NCBI GenBank assembly: GCA_023715865.1
Contig: JAMBOW010000004.1
Span: forward strand, 62,001-126,000
Length of the DNA: 64,000 bases
Direction: 5' to 3'
Source of the DNA: Neobacillus mesonae
Lineage (GTDB): Bacteria; Bacillota; Bacilli; Paenibacillales; Paenibacillaceae
Shown: in pieces, positions 60,393-64,000 of the stretch
How the letters are laid out: every line of letters starts with the position of its first letter
How positions within the stretch are numbered: the first letter of the stretch is position 1
Position numbers and translations under genes: made by a program
Notes under the pieces: model-generated
The model's input: only the letters and a program-made list of their open reading frames with translations
What the model was told of the DNA's origin: nothing
The model's database searches: none

Positions 60393-61745
60393 ATGGTACC
60401 AAAACAGACAAATCAAATCGAAACCCCAGGTTCGGGTGAACGATTTTCGTCTACAGGTTTTATTCTAGCAGCCATCGGCAGTGCCGTGGGTCTAGGTAAT
60501 ATGTGGAAATTTCCATACATTACAGGGCAGTACGGCGGCGGAGCCTTTTTCTTGCTATTTATCGTTTGCTTGCTTGTTGTCGGTTTGCCCGTATTGCTTG
60601 CAGAGCTGGCGATCGGCCGGGCAGGACGCGGAAGTGCATCTTCTTCCTTCGTTAAAGCTGGAGGAGGCAAAATTTGGGGTGTGTTCGGATTATTATCCGT
60701 TCTAGCTCCGTTTGTAATTATGACGTTCTATTCGCTCGTAGCAGGCTGGACGCTGCATTATGCGGTGCTTTCCTTCACTGGACAGCTGTTCAACACCTCA
60801 GATTTTAGCGGGCAGTTCGGTGCGTTTACCAGTGGTTACATGCCTCTAGTATGGGGAGCTGTTGTCGCATTGATTACCGGTTTCGTCGTGGTTAAAGGGA
60901 TCTCCAGTGGGATTGAGAAGTTCAATAAAATTCTCATTCCGGGTATGCTGGTGCTGCTCATCATTCTCATGATACGGTCGGTCACGCTGCCAGGAGGGAT
61001 GGAAGGTGTATCCTTCTTCCTGTCACCTGATTTCTCCAAGCTTTCGCCTGAATCTGCGCTTGTGGCGCTGGGACATGCTTTCTTTTCCCTTTCCCTAGGG
61101 ATGGGAACCATGATTACGTACGGTGCATTTGTTGACCGCAGACAATCGCTCGGATCAGCAACACTTGCTGTCGGAGCAGGGGATTTGATTTATGCCTTTA
61201 TTGCAGGTCTGATTATCTTCCCAACGACCTTTGCATTTAATATTGCACCCGATTCGGGACCGGGTCTTGTCTTTGTGGCCCTTCCGGCTGCATTCTCCGC
61301 GATGCCGCTCGGCTGGTTATTCGGGGGATTGTTCTTTATTCTGCTCGCAATTGCGGCATTGACTTCCCTCGTATCCCTGCTTCAGGTTCCTGTTACTTAT
61401 ACGATGGAGAAGTGGAACTGGAGCCGCAAGACAGCGGTCTCGGTGATTTCTGGGCTCGTATTCCTGCTTAGCATTCCGTCTGCAATATCCCTTGGGCTTG
61501 TTGAAGGGTTTGAAATTAACGGGATGCCGGTATTTGATTTCGTTGACTTTGTAGCATCCAACTGGTTCCTTCCGCTGAGCGGACTCGTGGTTACCTTGTT
61601 TGCAGGATATTTCTGGAAGAAGGTTGCTGAAGAAGCAGGCTTGACTCAAAGATGGTTCCGCATCTGGCTGTTCATGCTTCGTTATATTGCACCTATTCTT
61701 GTGTTGTTCGTATTCTTGTACTCGGCCAACATCATTAAACTTTAG
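60393..61745 (+). CDS. neurotransmitter:sodium symporter (NSS) family transporter
   Basis: 450 aa membrane protein with about 11-12 TM helices and the LeuT fold. TM1 carries the sodium/substrate motif AAIGSAVGLGNMWKFPYI, with QYGGGAFFLLFIVCLL in TM2, and TM6 to TM8 region signatures LGHAFFSLSLGMGTMITYGAFV. NSS members in bacteria import amino acids with sodium. The substrate is unknown. ATG 60393 is chosen over ATG 60381 because GGAGG is correctly spaced. A strong terminator follows. Confidence 0.95.
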   Translation: MVPKQTNQIETPGSGERFSSTGFILAAIGSAVGLGNMWKFPYITGQYGGGAFFLLFIVCLLVVGLPVLLAELAIGRAGRGSASSSFVKAGGGKIWGVFGLLSVLAPFVIMTFYSLVAGWTLHYAVLSFTGQLFNTSDFSGQFGAFTSGYMPLVWGAVVALITGFVVVKGISSGIEKFNKILIPGMLVLLIILMIRSVTLPGGMEGVSFFLSPDFSKLSPESALVALGHAFFSLSLGMGTMITYGAFVDRRQSLGSATLAVGAGDLIYAFIAGLIIFPTTFAFNIAPDSGPGLVFVALPAAFSAMPLGWLFGGLFFILLAIAALTSLVSLLQVPVTYTMEKWNWSRKTAVSVISGLVFLLSIPSAISLGLVEGFEINGMPVFDFVDFVASNWFLPLSGLVVTLFAGYFWKKVAEEAGLTQRWFRIWLFMLRYIAPILVLFVFLYSANIIKL

Positions 61746-61758
61746 AGATACAGAGAAG

Positions 61759-61793
61759 ACCTCTCTCGCTTAACCAAGCGAGGGAGGTTTTTT
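61759..61793 (+). terminator. intrinsic terminator of the symporter gene
   Basis: ACCTCTCTCGCTT (61759-61771) pairs with AAGCGAGGGAGGT (61776-61788) with one mismatch, followed by TTTTT. Confidence 0.92.
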
Positions 61794-61979
61794 AGTATTT
61801 TAAAGCGAATTTATTCGTACAGCTCCTTTTGTAAAAAATTACAAAACCTCATGAATGTTATATAATACATTTTTCGACATTTATCTCTCCGTTTATCTGG
61901 TATATTTGTATAAATGATATTGTATTTTGCGGATATGTGCATTTGTATGGTGTATAAGAGGAGAGGGGCTCTAATGTAA

Positions 61980-63032
61980 ATGCGTTTGGGAAAGAAGGAA
62001 GTGTGGTTTATATCCACCGTTCTGATGCTTACAATTGCGATTATGATGGCGTTGATATACATATGGAGTGGGGATCAAGATACAATGAAGTCAGAACAGG
62101 CGGGAGCCGCTGACAGCAAGGAGGTTGTCCTTGAACCTCTGGAGCCGGAGCAGGATCAGGCGTTTGAACCATCGGAGGAAAAATCAGTTTCCGAGAACCC
62201 TTTTTTCCCGGATGATTTGCCTTTTCCGATAGGAAAGACAGAGGGATATCTTGGGGATCAATTTCCGCTTCATAAAAAATCAGTGAAAAGAATTAGTATT
62301 TTGCTCGGTATGGATAATGGGATGCGAGGGTATACGGTTCCTCCAGAGAACTATAAAATATTGGTATCAGGGCTAAAGAGCTTAAATATGACTAAGGCGA
62401 AGACCGAAATCAATTCTTCTGCGCTCGCTTCGGAAGTGTATATCCGATTTAATATTGACGGCCAAATGTACTCTATTCCTTATAATCTGGATTTTAATAC
62501 AGTGGAGCTGAATGGTCAGCATTTTTATGCTTCCCGTAATATGATGACGTATCTCCACTTGTTCTGCAGACCGAATACGCTGCTCGCTATGTTTGGTGAA
62601 AAACGGTCGATCGATGTGAGTACTGAGAATATTGTTGATACAAAAGAAGATAATACTCTGAGGTATAATATTGAACGGTTTAAGGTGGATGATAAGGATT
62701 TTTCGGGATGGAGGACTTATATCGGCAGCAGTGCTGAGTATGAGGACAGTTATCATTACTATTCGATTGCGGATGATATCATCAAAACAGTCCGGATGAA
62801 TGAAGAAGCTGGTATATTATCAACTGACTCAATGATCTTATTCAGTAAGAGCAATGTTGAAACTTCTGATGGACTCACAATAGGTATGAGTGAGAAAGAA
62901 GTAATGGACAGGCTTGGCAAAGCCAATCTTTCACTTGATAGCAAGTGGAGCTATACAATCGATGATAATCGGAATCTCCATTTGTATTTTGTCCAAGGCA
63001 ATGTAAGGTATATTACGCTTACCAGCGAATGA
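61980..63032 (+). CDS. membrane-anchored hypothetical protein
   Basis: 350 aa. One N-terminal TM helix (about 8-30; VWFISTVLMLTIAIMMALIYIW), an acidic linker (about 35-75), and an extracytoplasmic domain. The C-terminus has GLTIGMSEKEVMDRLGKANLSL, a motif shared by SmpA/BamE-like and other small lipoprotein domains. No family could be named. The start region is odd: AGGAGAGGGG is best spaced for an ATG at 61974 that is followed at once by TAA, then the gene ATG at 61980. It may form an operon with the next gene (19-bp gap). Confidence 0.75.
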   Translation: MRLGKKEVWFISTVLMLTIAIMMALIYIWSGDQDTMKSEQAGAADSKEVVLEPLEPEQDQAFEPSEEKSVSENPFFPDDLPFPIGKTEGYLGDQFPLHKKSVKRISILLGMDNGMRGYTVPPENYKILVSGLKSLNMTKAKTEINSSALASEVYIRFNIDGQMYSIPYNLDFNTVELNGQHFYASRNMMTYLHLFCRPNTLLAMFGEKRSIDVSTENIVDTKEDNTLRYNIERFKVDDKDFSGWRTYIGSSAEYEDSYHYYSIADDIIKTVRMNEEAGILSTDSMILFSKSNVETSDGLTIGMSEKEVMDRLGKANLSLDSKWSYTIDDNRNLHLYFVQGNVRYITLTSE

Positions 63033-63051
63033 AAGGATAAATAGATAGAAC

Positions 63052-63572
63052 ATGTTCGATCCGACTATATTTGATAATTTAAAAGTGGCTCTCGAGAATG
63101 ATTGTATGACTTGGACAATTTGGACAAGGCGATTCGGATTACGAATCGAATTGATCGGCTGGAGATGTCCACCATGTCCCGTCTGTTCAGACTTCAGTTC
63201 CAAATGACAGGAGAAATGCGGGTGTATGCCGAAATTGAGCTCGGCGCATCAATGCAGGAGCTGGCTGCTGAGATTCTCGAGCTGTCGGGGGAAGATCCAG
63301 GCTGCGATCTGTGTCTGAGGTATACGATGCAGATTAAGGATGTTGAGTCAGTATGCCGCAAGATTCAGCAGGCCATGGAAGAGATGTGGCCCGAACAGAA
63401 GACAGTACAGAACATCAGCTATGTATATGGCTCAGAGTCCGCGATAACGGATACGGTTGAAATCCAGTTTAACCATAAAATCAACGAAAATCATATGCGT
63501 GATCTTCCAGAATTGGTGCAGTATATGCTGGAAGCGGCGAAGAAACTCGGGGAAATCATAGCTCAGGATTAA
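63052..63572 (+). CDS. conserved hypothetical gene with an apparent one-base frameshift
   Basis: The only frame with a ribosome site (AAAGGA) and ATG, at 63052, gives MFDPTIFDNLKVALEND and then loses coherence and stops near 63206. The other frame is open from TTG 63102 to TAA 63570-63572 (156 aa; YDLDNLDKAIRITNRIDRLE). One extra T at 63102-63103 would join them into a protein of about 173 aa, smoothly through ENDLYDLDNL. Either this is a sequencing or assembly error in a T run, or the gene is broken. The joined protein is cytoplasmic with an acidic C-terminus. Function unknown. Confidence 0.6.
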
Positions 63573-63592
63573 TAATATGATAGATTGGCATC

Positions 63593-63633
63593 AAGGCGGG
63601 AAAGTACTTCAGTATTTTGATCCCGCCTTTTTT
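63593..63633 (+). terminator. intrinsic terminator after the frameshifted gene
   Basis: AAGGCGGGA (63593-63601) pairs with TCCCGCCTT (63621-63629), followed by TTTTTG. Confidence 0.92.
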
Positions 63634-63635
63634 GT

Positions 63636-63866
63636 GTGCTTGAAAGGGGTGAGCACTGGCTGGTGATTTGCCTGCCTCCGAAAATTGATGATGAAATACG
63701 GATCAATGATTGGGCTAAGGCTGCTGTAAATGAATTGACTGCACTTGGGGTGATGTATGGCGATCAGCGAACGGACAGCTTTGCTCCATACCGACCCGCA
63801 ACAAGAGCGGAGAGCGCTGCTGTGTTGAATCGTGTGCTGCCGCTTCTCAGCTATAATCAGCCTTAA
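63636..63866 (+). pseudogene. remnant of an S-layer homology domain protein
   Basis: 76 codons at most, read from GTG 63636 or GTG 63663 (the latter behind AAAGGGG). It encodes a near-complete single SLH motif (INDWAKAAVNELTALGVMYGD, then FAPYRPATRAESAAVLNRVL). SLH proteins normally carry three such motifs and a signal peptide, both missing here. It starts right after a terminator. It looks like the 3' end of a lost S-layer-type gene. Expression as a small protein cannot be excluded. Confidence 0.55.
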
Positions 63867-63892
63867 TTATATCTATATAAAGGAAGCCTGAG

Positions 63893-63919
63893 GACAGCAC
63901 CCTGGTGCTGTCTTCTTCG
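63893..63919 (+). terminator. intrinsic terminator after the SLH remnant
   Basis: GACAGCACC (63893-63901) pairs perfectly with GGTGCTGTC (63904-63912), followed by TTCTTCG. Confidence 0.75.
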
Positions 63920-63994
63920 TTAACAAAGAACAAGAACAACCTATACAGGAGATGCTATACTTAGGCTAGTAGAATAGGAAAGGATGTACATGGT

Positions 63995-64000
63995 ATGAAC
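63995..64000 (+). other. possible start codon of the next gene
   Basis: ATG AAC are the last six bases of the window, preceded by GGAAAGGATG (63978-63987). This suggests a gene starting here, but nothing more can be read. Confidence 0.35.

Noticed and set aside
1..64000. CRISPR arrays, tRNA/rRNA genes, insertion sequences, phage genes
   Set aside because: None recognised on either strand. The repeats found are hairpins, operators or the Rid gene repeats.

Overview
The window looks like a chromosomal segment of a Paenibacillus-type Firmicute. The evidence is strong AGGAGG-like ribosome binding sites, frequent TTG/GTG starts, many intrinsic terminators, and genes with clear Bacillus relatives (dgk/dck, rsbQ, yvrJ, phnX, cgoX, htpG with a CIRCE element). 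The LplABC-type sugar importers, YesM/YesN-type regulators and S-layer homology proteins also fit. No tRNA, rRNA, CRISPR array, insertion sequence or prophage was recognised. A partial aldo/keto reductase lies at the left edge.

Region 1 (347-6250, minus strand) is a biuret/allophanate nitrogen operon: isochorismatase-fold biuret-hydrolase-like enzyme, NCS1 permease, PucR regulator and allophanate hydrolase. A perfect TGTNA-N7-TNACA GlnR/TnrA-type box and further inverted repeats lie upstream. Then come a secreted SLH/Ig-like protein, an OmpR-type two-component system and an NTF2-like protein (6435-10808).

Region 2 (11126-29622) is a carbohydrate block. First is a GH105-type unsaturated glycuronyl hydrolase, a membrane-anchored AraC regulator, an LplB/LplC/LplA importer and a six-hairpin glycosidase, probably for pectin (rhamnogalacturonan) fragments. 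Second is another CUT1 importer followed by a three-component sensor made of a membrane-anchored periplasmic-binding-like protein, a YesM/LytS kinase and a YesN response regulator. Two promoters in this second locus share direct TCCAG repeats 20 bp apart at the same distance from TATAAT, so they are probably bound by the YesN-like regulator.

Region 3 (29785-37177) holds a secreted RCC1-like repeat protein and a TetR / NCS1 permease / DUF917 / hydantoinase-oxoprolinase operon with an 18-bp palindromic operator over the promoter.

Region 4 (37334-64000) is mostly housekeeping and stress genes: htpG under a perfect CIRCE element, an ECF sigma factor with its membrane partner, rlmA, cgoX, an iron-siderophore binding protein behind a Fur box, an RsbQ hydrolase with a stand-alone PAS protein, and a TipA-type MerR regulator. 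These are followed by phnX-phnW-deoR, dgk-dck, a chemoreceptor with a SigD-like promoter, a secreted triple Rid-domain protein and a sodium symporter. The right end has an apparently frameshifted gene and an SLH-domain remnant.

The most notable find is upstream of rlmA (41913-42144). A nine-codon leader peptide ends in Arg-Tyr-Arg, the +X+ macrolide-arrest pattern, and is followed two bases later by a long terminator hairpin. This predicts ribosome-mediated, macrolide-inducible transcription attenuation of a 23S rRNA G748-type methyltransferase.
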